Below, one piece after another: positions 1 through 11,500 of a stretch of DNA of 64,000 bases. The notes beneath the pieces were generated by a model. That model searched no databases, had not been told where the DNA came from, and saw only the letters and a program-made list of their open reading frames with translations. The translations under genes were made by a program, and so were the position numbers. Position 1 is the stretch's first letter. Every line of letters starts with the position of its first letter. This DNA comes from Termitomyces sp. T153 (Eukaryota > Basidiomycota > Agaricomycetes > Agaricales > Lyophyllaceae), in the NCBI GenBank assembly GCA_018296165.2, contig JACKQL020000008.1, positions 930,001-994,000 on the forward strand, written 5' to 3'.

Positions 1-510
1 TTATATACAGCTCTACAGCTCCCACTCCAACACTGATTGGTTCGCGGAACCCAACTTGTGCAATGTGCGAATGGTCACACGAGATGGCATGCTGCAACTG
101 CCCGTCTCTCTCACCCAAAGGCTAAAGTCTTTTCTCACCCGGGCCATGACCCCGCCAGGGTATAGAGAAACAAGAGTCAATGGAACAGCAGAATACATCA
201 ACTAAGTAACTTAATTGCGCAAAAGCCGCTGTTGAAAGCTTCTCATTGTCCTTATGCCCAGGCAACTAGATCCATGGACCATCAACATTGATATTCCCCA
301 GCCAGTCGAGCGCTTGCTGGGCTGACGATCGACAATAACCCTGAAAAGCAGTCCGAATGATTATTCACGGAGGGTAATAAGTCTCATCAATGATCGACTC
401 TTGGTGGTGCAATGCATGTCATATTGAGCGTCATCGAGTAAAAGAGTGCAACATAAACATAATACACATAACATTCGCTCACTATATGGCTCATTAATAA
501 GGAAACGATA
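1..510. other. Left edge, no gene assigned
   Basis: A 62-codon open frame on the minus strand (13-201) has an ATG but no recognisable domain and no splice-linked partner. The rest is presumably the 3' flank of the eL42 gene. I see no RNA gene or repeat here. Confidence 0.4.
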
Positions 511-1129
511 TCAAAAAGTGGAAAAAAGACGAACGAAAGTAAGGGCAGCACCCTTGGTCTTCTTCTCACCACCAAGCTCGAAGCTACATAATACGTCAAG
601 AAAGAACTTTGCAGACACGAATAGCTAGCTCACTGTTTGCAACGCTTGAGAGTCAGTTGCATTTTGTACTTGCATGCTGTGCACTCCAGCCTTAGCACGA
701 CCTTCTTTGTTGTCTTCGCCTATTCCAAATTACCCTGATCAATACTCTAATCACATCTGAAGTCCAATGATGTACCTTCTTGTGGAAGACGGGCTTGGTC
801 TGACCACCATAACCTGACTGCTTGCGATCGTAACGGCGCTTTCCTTGCGCGAACAAGGAGTCCTTGCCCTTCTTGTATTGTGTCACCTTGTGAGGACTAA
901 CGATAGCGAATCAGTCAACAAATTCAAGCACAATTAGAGAAGACATACGTATGTTTTCTGCAGGTCTTGCCCTTGCAGTCTGAGAAGTAATGTTCGTCCA
1001 TCAGTCACCCGACTATTCTTGCATTTCAAAATGCTTACAGGTCCGGCGAGTCCTAAAGGATACCAGAATCATCAGCACTTTAAAACATAGGTTTACCGAT
1101 AGAAAAACGTACTTGGGAATGTTGACCAT
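511..1129 (-). CDS. RPL42: 60S ribosomal protein eL42 (L36a/L44e family)
   Basis: Component of the large ribosomal subunit near the E site. Six exons: 1129-1113, 1052-1039, 979-949, 896-776, 719-634 and 583-511, summing to 342 nt and 113 residues. The product starts MVNIPKTRRTYCKGK and carries the zinc-binding cysteines Cys12, Cys17 and the later CTACKYK and KRCKHF segments, plus the hallmark [13 protein letters not shown]. All introns are GT-AG and the frame is continuous. Family members usually stop right after the sequence that here reads GAALTF. In this model seven further residues (VRLFSTF) follow before the stop. Residue 56 is proline, the form that in yeasts goes with cycloheximide sensitivity. 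ATG choice is fixed by the conserved N-terminus. Identity is essentially certain; only the extreme C-terminus is unusual. Confidence 0.96.
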
Positions 1130-1692
1130 TTTGTTGGCGGCGGCGACGATGGCCAAATGCTTACCCTCGAGACTTCTGTTGTGTGCCCCGGGAATCGCCG
1201 AGACGGTGGCTTGTACAGTTCTGCAAGTTTAAGTTCAAACTCCGGTGATGCCAAGTCTTTTTTTGGTCAACCTTCTTTCTGGGATAGACTCTCTATGTGA
1301 ATTATTCTCCCAATCATCGACAGCATAGACGTCTAATGCTAGGTCTCCCACATCCATTACGCCTTGACTTCTTAAGGGAACGTCCGTGGTATTGATCGTC
1401 TACTGCACCTCTCGCACGCTTCGTCCATCGTCTATATTCTTGAAGTCTAGAGATGGCGGTATACTAGGACTTACAGAACTTCATTCCTTCGCTGTTGGTG
1501 TGGTCTGACTGGGCTGATGTAGTTGTTTGTGATTGTACACTTCAAAACTAAGATCTCCCTTTACGTTCCGAACCCTTTTGGGTATGTCCTGGCTCAGTAC
1601 TTAGGACAACATCAAGCATTGCCGCAGGATTCCGACATCAAGTCGTGAGATTCTGAACAGTTACTACACACGTACAAAACATGCACCCGGAA
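1130..1692. other. Intergenic region upstream of RPL42
   Basis: Contains the 5' flank of RPL42 and the 3' flank of the GNAT-domain gene, which is transcribed in the same direction. No coding potential or repeat was recognised. Confidence 0.5.
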
Positions 1693-3631
1693 TCATACTG
1701 ACTGCGAGGTACCCCTAGCAAACTCAAATGCTTCTTCATCCCCTGACTCCAAGCTCGATGAAGACGCGAAAGAAGAGTCGAAGTCCGAGTCCGATGGTTC
1801 GACCATGTCCCACGCAGAGCAAGATGACGATGCAGCACTCAAGTAACCACCGGGGCTGGCGGAGCGCTCAGAAATAGAATCAGAGTGTGACGCGGTCGCG
1901 AAAGGATCACCCTCGTGTTTCCTCAGTAAAGTCTTCCGTTTGATCTTTCCCTCCTGCAGCTTCCCCTTCTTTGACGTGGATGTCTTGTCTGCGCCAATCT
2001 CATCTCCCGTTTCGTCATCCTCATCATTGACTTGAGTTGTTCTGAAGCAACTTTGTGTCGGCGTCTGTGTCCTTGACCTGAACGTCTGGGAATACCTGAT
2101 ACCCGCTTCCCAATTTAGCAGTTCCTCGCGCTCGCGCTCGTGCCGCGAAAGAAGCTCATCCCAAGTCGATTTCGGTGCTGGATTTCCAGGTTTCTGGCTG
2201 CGCTTGCGATCAGTCTGTCGGAGTATCCAATCGGTATCAAGCATTCCCATATACGTAACATCTTTGTATACATGTTCCATTGGACTGAAGAAAGCACGAC
2301 GACGTGTGCCTTCATGGTCAAATCTCCTGTTGATCAAAGAAATGAGCTACATTCAGGCCGACGAAGGCATTTGACATGATTCACATTTGTGTGAAAAAGC
2401 AAATCGCACGATCTTTCGCAACGTGGTCAGGGAGAATCGCTTGCACACGATGACACTTTGCCGTTTTGAAAGCGAATCCTAGGACCATCTCCATAACTTG
2501 GTGTGCATAACCTTGGCCCCGGTGGGATGGTTCAAGGATGATACCGATATTGAGTTCTTGCGCATGTATGGCTTCATAAAACATCTCGGTGGTATCATTC
2601 GTACGGGTGCTCATCACTTTCCCTTCGCCAATTCTGTCCTTCAATCGGACTGAACTAGCTAGGTCTACAAGGTAAACAAGGCCAATAGCCTCTGCTTCCG
2701 GTACGACGCTGTCGTCATAGGGTCCTCCCGTCTCAAGCCCGGGTGGCAAGAATTGGTCACCATCAAGAGAATAGTCATGGTGAAGGCTGATAGGATCAAC
2801 TTCCCATGTGGATTGTGTGTTGTTGTGTTCATACCAGAGGTTTTGACTGACGTGCCGAGTACTGACAACTCCTTGTGCGAAGGGATCTTGCAGATTGGAA
2901 CTCGTTCCCGTTACCCCTTCGTTCGTTATCTCCATGGCTTGAGCCTTGAGTAGGCTGAGGTAAGTACGCTCATACCGATATTTCTGAGGAAGTACCAGGG
3001 TCTGAGGATATATATACTATTGGATCTATATAAATTTACCTCTGAGGACTCTTTTGCATTTGAGGTGTTTTCTTCGGAGACTCCGGCTTGACAGTGTGAT
3101 ACATCGAGAAACTTGCGCTTATTTTCTCGTTTTTCTGGCTCAAAGACCTGCGAGTAATCGTGAGGTCTATCACTTGGGGCGCTAAGATACAACAAACCTT
3201 TGGCCCCTCTCCTGGTTTCAGAGAGATCTTCTTCATTATGACAGCAAAGTAATACGCACTCTGCACAAACGTCAAGAGATCCAAGGTTGGGTTACACGTC
3301 TCCACAGTAGCAAGCTGGAGCATTTCAAAGAGATTGACGAGATGATCCAGACGTTCATCCTGGCCTACAAGTCTTTCAGACAGGAACACATTGCCTTGTG
3401 GCTGTTTGGATTGTGACTTGTCAGAACTACTGAAGTGCATGGGGTCCAGAGGGAGAGGAGAACGTCGCAGTCAGGAGGGAGTTCGAAGTGCGATGCCAGC
3501 GCTTCGGGACCTTGACCATGAGTTAAGTCACCTGCACGGCATGATAGATTCGAGATTAGCGCCTTTTGTTGGTTACGACCGAATTGCCGTTGTTGTACGT
3601 GTGATAGCGGCGTGTCAAGCGCTTCTGCCAT
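1693..3631 (-). CDS. GNAT-family N-acetyltransferase domain protein
   Basis: Predicted acyl-CoA-dependent acetyltransferase of unknown substrate. Five exons: 3631-3532, 3364-3198, 3147-3040, 2983-2385 and 2326-1693, giving 535 residues. The GNAT core lies near residues 260-350. Motif A reads EPSHRGQGYAHQVME, the acetyl-CoA pyrophosphate-binding R/Q-x-x-G-x-G/A loop, at about residue 280. A C-terminal core strand reads RRRAFFSPMEHVYKDV. About 240 residues precede the core and show no recognised domain. A Ser- and acid-rich, probably disordered tail of about 150 residues follows. Exon 4 is joined in frame to the upstream exons through an AG just before AAATATCGG, not through the nearer AG, which breaks the frame. 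The first three exons rest on splice logic only and are less certain than the domain exons. Confidence 0.8.
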
Positions 3632-5145
3632 CGAGAATATCTGGAGGCATCGATTGCCATTACGGCATATATAGTTTGTACTTAGCTAGAAGTCTTACTT
3701 AAATCCTGGCAAATCCTAGCTTGGTTACTGTGGCGATTAATGCACGTTTCTTAATCGAACATTATGTAATGAAGCATAACTGGGCATTTACATGAAATAA
3801 ATATAACATCATGAACTTGATTTTGTCTATTATCAACTCTCTCTTGACTTTCGAGCTTCAATGGTTAAAACTAGGACTTACTCCGCGATACTTCATACAG
3901 AACAAGTCAAAATGTATGCTCCATCATAGATTATTTTCATCTCCTGGTATCCCCATGCCCTTTATTCTAATCCACAATCTACAAGGATGTCAGGTATGTA
4001 TTCAAGTTACTTACATCTTAATGTATTCTAATCCATGAGGACATCATTCTGTGTGAGCCATTGAGTTACCGACTATTTTTTTCTGTTCCAGTCTGCTTCC
4101 ACTGCTGTAAACTGTCTGCAACAGGTTATGGGTATCTAAGAGTGGCACAGGAGCTGTTATCAATGCCCTGAGATCTGCTTGGGCTCAACATGCACACACA
4201 GTGGCTTTTTCCTATACTTTCTTGATGCCATTTGAATTTCAGAGTGTAGTTAACCAAAAGGTCTCCTTGTATTTTGATGAATATATCTACATAATTTTGA
4301 ATGTACAAAAGTCAAAGTCCACACAGTTGCAGGCTAAAATGATGCAAAAATGAAAATCTGTGAAATTTCCAAATAATTAGAATGAAGAAAGCCGGATCAT
4401 GTGGCGTGGAGGGAAGAATGGTCCCTTTCAATCTTATACTATTGATTGTGTTCTCATTTATACCGAGGAAAATTAAAAAGACACAGGGTTGTAAGTGAGA
4501 TCAAGTTTTTTCTTACTACCTACCTGTAGATGATGTATGCTATTTTAATACATATTTACAACTGGGTTTTGGGGTTTGCAGTTCCATCAAATACCAGCCA
4601 AGTAAAAATCTCTTGGCATGACCTGCTGGATGTCAAGACTCAATGTATGCACCATATCCTTGTACTGACTGACCGGGACTATCACGCGCAATTGGTCGTG
4701 AAGTTGTTTGAGATTGTTGCCGCATGTAAAACTGTCTCTTTCCAGCGTTGCGCTTACATCAGTATATGGACAAAGCGCATGAAGCGCCCAGGGGGAAGCA
4801 ATTGACACACATCTCCGCTCCTAATTACAACTGGCGTTAGCGTCGAGTTCTAAATGGAAATGGCATTTGCAAGTACATAGTGTCCTTATTAATATGATCA
4901 TACCAACACATGTTGGACAAACAATAGTGCTAGGCCGAGCAGCAAAAGGCTTTCTAACGCCCATCATGGATCTCTAGCGCTCTAAATGGTATGGACACTT
5001 CCAAAGGCATAATAAGCCAACTATCAGTGATTCCGAACGCCATTTCGCCCGTGTATGTGGCGCAGTAACATCCTGTGAAAGCTTTTTCTGAGCAGTATTG
5101 AAATATGCGGATAAATTCCATTCTATTCATCCATCGTGATGAACA
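3632..5145. other. AT-rich intergenic stretch, probable repeat debris
   Basis: About 1.5 kb between the GNAT-domain gene and the NAA15 3' end. From roughly 3720 to 4800 it is AT-rich and CpG-poor, like the large repeat islands further right. Short open frames (for example 4530-4805 +) have no recognisable motif. I read it as old transposon debris, but no element can be named. Confidence 0.4.
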
Positions 5146-8100
5146 TCACGCAGGAGAAATATCTTCCTCTTTCTCCTCCTCCTCCCCGGACAAAGTACGC
5201 TTTTGCAAAACCTCCAACTCAGTCAAGGGTTTGAACACGGTGGAAATCTCAAACTGCTTATTGCAGACACTGCGGAACTCTTCCACCCTCCCCGACTTGA
5301 TTTCCGTCAAGAACTCCAGGACTTTCAGCGCGGTCTACAATCACAGATTATAGGGATTCAGTCACCAATGATGTAAGAGAACAGCGGTCGGGAAATACGC
5401 ACCGGGATATCAAGTTGCGTACCCTCACCAAGGACACCAAAGACTACCTGCTCAACTTCCTGAACCGGTTCCTTCAACCCATGCGCCACCTTCGCAGCCG
5501 CGAGCACCGCAAGCGGCTCAGAAATGTGACGCTGTAGATATTGTCCGTTGAATGTAAGTATTGAAAGGCCCTCAGGTACGACTTTCTGCGCAACCTCTTT
5601 GAGTAATGGTCCGATGGGCGCTGGCAACTCTTCTGGTAGCGTATCTATCGTTTGCCGGAAATGCATGGAACGAACGTGCACCTCGGGATGCTCGACGTTT
5701 AGGGCGCGCGCATGATTAAGTGCCTGGAGTGCTTGGAGGTACTTTTCTGTCGGAGGTGGTGAAAAAGTAAGGTAGGTTGTCCTGTGAATGAGAAGCGAAA
5801 CGTACTTCGACGAATCGCAACGTCGTACACGACGGTCCAGACGTCGATATTGTCGGTTACGAGGGTGGTGAGGGGTTGAAGGAGTTTAAATGCCTGTTCT
5901 AAGGGATCGGAGACACCGATCAGTTTGAGACCTTCCGGGTCGTCATCCTTGGGCTGGACGGGCTCAAGGCCTTTGTCCTCGTTAGCAGAGGGTGTCGGAC
6001 CTGAATCACATCACAAGAATGTAAGAAATATCTTAACAAAGGAAGTGGACTGTTACCTTTCTTGGGTTCCTCTTGGACCTTTTGTGCGGCCTTTTTGGCC
6101 TTTTTCTTTGCCTTCTTTTCAGCGCCTGTCAATTGTGCTAAATGACACGGACATCAGTCATACAATACTAGAAGATGGAATTAGTAGGAGCCTCACGCGA
6201 AGACGTAATAGCAGTGGCTATTGAAGGATCGTCATGAATTTTAATATATATCTGAGAATTGGATCAGCATTTTCTGGAAAGTATCCTCAAGAGCGTGGAA
6301 CTTACCCGGGATGCTGAAAGCGCTGCTTTGACATGGGCTGGATGTGATCGCAATTGATCCTCCCATTTCACCAGTCTAAAATGGGGTAAGATAATGAATT
6401 ATTAAAACAAAACAGGTTAAAACGTACTTCATATAGATGTTCAGAGTAAATTTACGTAGATTATATCCATGGAAATCATACTGATCGTCTTCTATCTCAT
6501 TGAAAACCTGAGAGTGACGACGTCAGTTTTGGAGAGCAGACAAAGACGATAGTGAATGCCTTTTGGATCGCGTGGTATTTCTTCAGCGCCAGATTCGGCT
6601 TCCCATTCCGATAGTGCGCATCCGCTTCTTCCATTAGATACAACAGTGACTGCATGTCCTCTAGATCGGCTCCAGGGCTCACCGCGTCTTTCTAAAATGA
6701 GTGTCTGCAGCATCAATACGAGAACAAGAAAGAAATAGATATCCAACCGCAAACCTTAGTGAACAACCCAAGCATATTACTCGCCTCCTCGACACATCCC
6801 GCCCTCAGCAAGTACTTCGCGCACTTAGTATTCAAGAACCTGTCCTGACCGTCCAGCAGCCGGGCATCGTTCACGCTTTTTGCAGCCCCCAACAAATCAC
6901 CTGCACGCTTCAATATACGCGCTTTGCATGTGTGTACTTCAGGAAGTGTGGGTGTATGTTCGAGCGCGATCGTGATCATTTCCAAAGCCTTTTTCGGGCG
7001 TCCAAGATAAGAGTGGTGCTGAGCGAGGAAGTAGAGCGTCCAGAGGTAGATTGTTGGGTCTATGTCCTCTGCTGATGATGAGGGGGTGTCGGAGGAGGGG
7101 GTGAACTCGACGCGAACGGCTTCGGCGAGTTCTTCGATGACGTCGCGTTTGGAAGCGTTGGTGTAGAGGGATTTGACGTCGACGAAGAGGGAGGGAATGC
7201 CTTTTGTGAGGCCGGAGAGAAGGTAGGATTTTGCGAGATCACGGAATTCGTCGCCGGTGGCGATGGTCAGGGCTAGGCGCCGCGGGGCGGTGGCTTTTGA
7301 TAGTTGAGAGGAGAATTGGCGGAGGATGTCGAGGGCTTCTTGGCTTGAGTTTTCTGCATCGATCAACTGATTGGTGAGACGAGGCCAGGTTGAGGTTGGT
7401 AAGTCGTACCGAGTGATAAACCCTGATTTGAGAAGTATCCACGATAATAATCGTAGCAGTCTGGATTGTGCTCGATCAGTGCACGCCACGCGTGTTCTGC
7501 TTCGTCCGATTTGAGTTTAGAAAGCAGTCGAGCTGGAGACAAGTGAGAAGGGGTAGTAGAAAGTGAGAAGTGCGGTCCAATACCTCGGCATTCCATGATC
7601 GCAGTACGATCTACGATGGCGCGTGATTTGGAATTGACGTCGAGGAGGGAAAGCGCTTCGGAGTAATCCTCCATTTCTTCTAGGATACGAACATGGTAGA
7701 GTAGAGTTTCGGAATGCTCAATATCGTAATCAGCCACGTTCTATTGACCAAAGATGAGGAAATCTGATAGAAAAGAGTTAAAGTTTATTGACACACCTTC
7801 AATGTTCGTTCATAATGCTCAAGCGTTTTCCGTGCCTCTGATAGATTTCCGTTCAGATGATACGCCACAGCCAATGCAATCCAGTGTTGGCGGAGTGATG
7901 GGCGAATTCTAAGAAGGGTATGTCGAGTTTCTACTAGTGCATCGAAGAGCCGCAGCTGTGTCTGCAGTTGGGCCGCGTCACGTAATATGTTTAGATTTTC
8001 CTGTCCGGCCAGAGATCTATTGGATATATTGGTATTTATTCGATATTGGACGTACTTTATCAAAACGTAAAGCTTGGGTATATGACTTTAGTGCCTCTTC

Positions 8101-8452
8101 GTAGTTTTTCTCTCCTTTTTGGATGAGACCGAATACATGCCAAACGATGTGGGATGTCAAATCGAGTTTGACGCCCTTTTTCACAAAGTCGATTCCCTCC
8201 TCCCGCCTCCCCATATGGGTCAAAAGGAGCCCTTTCATGCATATTGTCTCTGCAAAGAGGATCAGCGCCTATGGAGTGAGTTGACTCGTCGGACACACCG
8301 CCATGTTCGGGAAATTTCTTGAGAATCTGGTCAGCAGTTTTGAGGCCCTTCTTGAGCTGTCTTGTCTCATAAAGAGTGAGGAGCTCCTTGAAGAGGGTGG
8401 CCTCCTTGGACGGGAGATGCCTTTTGGCGGGGACGGGGAGAGCCTTGGACAT
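5146..8452 (-). CDS. NAA15: NatA auxiliary subunit NAA15/NAT1
   Basis: Ribosome-anchoring TPR scaffold of the NatA N-terminal acetyltransferase, partner of catalytic NAA10. Fourteen exons: 8452-8299, 8249-8056, 8000-7797, 7740-7584, 7532-7422, 7353-6755, 6691-6560, 6507-6428, 6375-6306, 6251-6197, 6137-6057, 6000-5806, 5746-5403 and 5334-5146. They sum to 2565 nt and 854 residues, the usual family length. The N-terminus (MSKALPVPAKRHLPSKE, then FKELLTLYETRQLKKGLK) and successive TPR units match the family throughout. A Lys/Ala-rich segment AEKKAKKKAKKAAQK lies near residues 590-605, as in animal NAA15. The intron at 6508-6559 starts with GC, not GT. Removing it restores the conserved AIQKVFNEIEDDQYDF register. 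The start codon is 72 bp from that of the divergent PDS5 gene. Confidence 0.95.
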
Positions 8453-8524
8453 GGAGTGGACAGAAATTGGGAATATTTGGCGGAACAAACAACGCGTGCA
8501 CGCGCTTCTCAGGCGACGACGACG
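8453..8524. promoter_or_regulatory. 72-bp divergent promoter shared by NAA15 and PDS5
   Basis: Only 72 bp separate the NAA15 ATG (minus strand, 8452) from the PDS5 ATG (plus strand, 8525). Both 5' untranslated regions and core promoters must overlap here or extend into the coding exons of the other gene. No TATA box is visible. That both genes are driven from here is inferred from spacing. Confidence 0.7.
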
Positions 8525-11500
8525 ATGGTCGCACAGACCCGCCATGCCGCGCAGCCCTCCCCCAAGCGCAAGCTCGCATTCCACGACAAACTCACCGGCA
8601 AGGGCCTCTCCACCGATGCCCTCCTCAAGAAGCTCAAGTCCCTCCACACCGAGCTCGCTGCCCTCGACCAGGACATCGTCGACACCGCTTCCCTCGCCAG
8701 CGCCCGCAAGGAGCTCGTCAACACCTCCATTCTTCTCCACAAGGATCGCGGCGTCAAGGCGTACGCGGCGTGCTGTCTCGCAGACATGCTCAGGCTCTAT
8801 GCCCCTGATGCACCATATACCCAGCCCGAGCTCCGCGACATCTTCCAGTTCTTCTTTCGGCAACTCACCAATGGACTCAAGGGGGCCGACGAATCATACT
8901 ATAACGAATACTTTCATCTTCTCGAGTCTCTGTCAACTGTAAAGAGCGTCGTGCTCGTGTGCGACTTGCCAAACGCGGAGGAACTCATGGCAGAAATATT
9001 TCGCGACTGTTTCAATCTCGTCAAACGCGACTTGCCTAAAAAAGTCGATATATTCATGGTGGATATCTTGGTTGCTCTCATAGACGAGGCTCAGGTATTT
9101 CCGAACGAGGCCTTGGAAGTGCTGTTATCTCAATTCATGGAAACCAATCTGGTACGTCCTCTTTCTTAAAATCACGAACCCCTCGCCCAGTTATCATCCG
9201 TGACCTCCTAGCTATTCTTCTACATCCAGTTCTGTCTGTACACACATCCTAACTATTCCCTCTAGCGTATGGAGCAAGCCGGATACCGACTAGCAGTACA
9301 AGTCTGCAACGCAACCGCCGACAAACTCCAGCGACATGTCTGTCAGCACTTTACAGACATCATTGTAGCAAACTCTCAAGACGACGACTTGGACGAGATC
9401 CGGGCGGCACACGAGCTTATCAAACGTCTCAATCGATCATGTCCAGGGCTCCTACACAGCGTCATACCGCAACTGGAGGAGGAGCTACGTGTCGAGGAGG
9501 TCAGTCTGCGGCTGATTGCGACTCAGGTCCTGGGTGAGATGTTCGGGGACAAGGGCGGCCCAGAGCTGGTGAAGAAGTATCCCACAACCTGGAACGTATG
9601 GCAACATCGGAAGAATGATAAGGTGGCCTCTGTCCGTTTGAAGTTTGTTGAGGCGGCGAAGGGGTTGTTTGTCAACCTTTTCGAGCAGAGGGACCTACTT
9701 GAAGGTGTGATGTCTCTTTGGATCAGGGTCTGTGACCCATTTTACTTATGGACGTGCAGATGCGCTTCTGTCGAAGTTGTTGGATCCGGATGAGAAGGTC
9801 CGAGCGGCGGCGTGCAAGATGTATGGTCAACTGGACTATGAGACCGCACTGCATCACGTCTCCGAAAAACAACTGCGTGAATTGGCGGAACGTGGAAAGG
9901 ATAAGAAAGTGTGTGCAGAGAGCGTCGCCCCATGATGATAGATTTTGTCTCACTGTATTCACTAAACAGTCATCTGTCCGCGTTGAAGCCTTGACGAGCT
10001 TGGGAAAGCTGTACAGCTTCGCGTACCCGGAAATGTACGTGTATCCTGGTCGCCTGTATTGAGGTACTAACAGACTCTTCACAGCGAGAATAATGAACCA
10101 TTAGCAATCAAACAGTTCTCATGGATACCCAATGCCATCTTACAAATGGCTGCGACCAGCCAGGAAGTCCGGTGCGACCATTGTCTACGTGTTATGGTTT
10201 CACAACAGGCTTATATCACAAATTTTCAAGGTTGGTGGCGGAACAGGTAGTGATGGGGTACGTATTACCTCTCCCGTCTTCGTCGACACCATCGACTTCG
10301 AAAGGAGGAGAAGTCGATGAAGTGGCGTGGACAGACAGGCTGCTTCATACGATGAAGTACCTAGAAGAACAGCCAACCAACGCATTGCTGTCGTTGACGG
10401 GCGTCAAGCAAGTGTAAATGGCATAATGTATTTCATGACTTACAAGTTGACCTTTTCATTTTGCAGCCGGCCAAGTGCATATGACCACTTTTTGGCTGCA
10501 TGTGTCAAGAACAATGTTTGTTGTAGTTCACTTTTCTTTCTGACATTTGACTGACATGTTACAGGGAGGCATCATTGATGAGAACGAGGAGTCAGTTACG
10601 CAGCGCCTCAATGCATTCACCCAACATATTTCTCGTTCGTCGTTGTCCTTTTGTCATAGATTTTCTGAAGCACAGATTGTCTCTCAGTTGGTTTCCCTGA
10701 TCCTTTCAAAGCTAAAGAAGACCTCGAGGCCTTTGCCAAACTGAACGAGAGCCGACTTTATAAACTCCTGAAAACATGTCTAGACCCTCAAACAGATCTG
10801 AAAAGTCTCATCAAAGCGACAGTAAGGACTTTCCCCCCTGTCAACCCCACTCTTTTCAACTCTATGACTATCAGAACGAGTTCCAACGCAGAGTGGAACA
10901 GCAAGCTCCAAACAACGCAAACACACTACTCACCCTCCTTCGACGTTCAAGCTTCCGAATACTCAATCAGTCGTCTATTCCTACACTTATCAAACGTCTG
11001 CCCAAGGGCCAGTCACATACTAACAACCATCCACTAATCCTCTTGAAATTCGTGTCTAAGCATTCGCCTGCGCTTTACAAATCCCATATTAGTGAACTTA
11101 CCAAGGCAATTGCCGACGAGAAGAATGTGAACGTGGTAGAAGCATGTTTGCATGCGCTGTCGGGAGTGTTGCGGTGGGATCCCAAGTTGGCTCCGACAGA
11201 CAAGTCAGTGTTTCACGTTGATTTGAAGTGTGTTACAAGTGTTTCTAACAATTGAGTCAAGGCGGACGCAGGATCGCATCACGCGGTTCGCTCTTCAATC
11301 AAATCCGCGGTTGGCTAAGTTTGCAGCTAGGATTATCGCAGTGTCAAGCGACGCTGAAGCGAGTACAGCACTTGTTGAGGTGATTTCCTTTTTCGTTCTT
11401 CTTTGTATTTCGTCTGTTCCTCATTTGCTCTGTCATCAGTCCGTGGTAGAAGAGTTGCCTAAATACGAACCCGATAAGGTCACAGCACATATTGCAGCCC

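Noticed and set aside
13..201. 62-codon minus-strand open frame at the left edge as a gene
   Set aside because: It is short, has no domain and shows no splice continuation within the window.
3811..4805. Open frames in the AT-rich stretch as genes
   Set aside because: They are short, in AT-rich sequence, and lack motifs, splice partners or good start contexts.
8367..8942. Long overlapping frames on both strands around the NAA15/PDS5 junction
   Set aside because: They are shadows of the GC-rich first exons of these two genes; their translations are Pro/Ser/Arg-rich with no family match.
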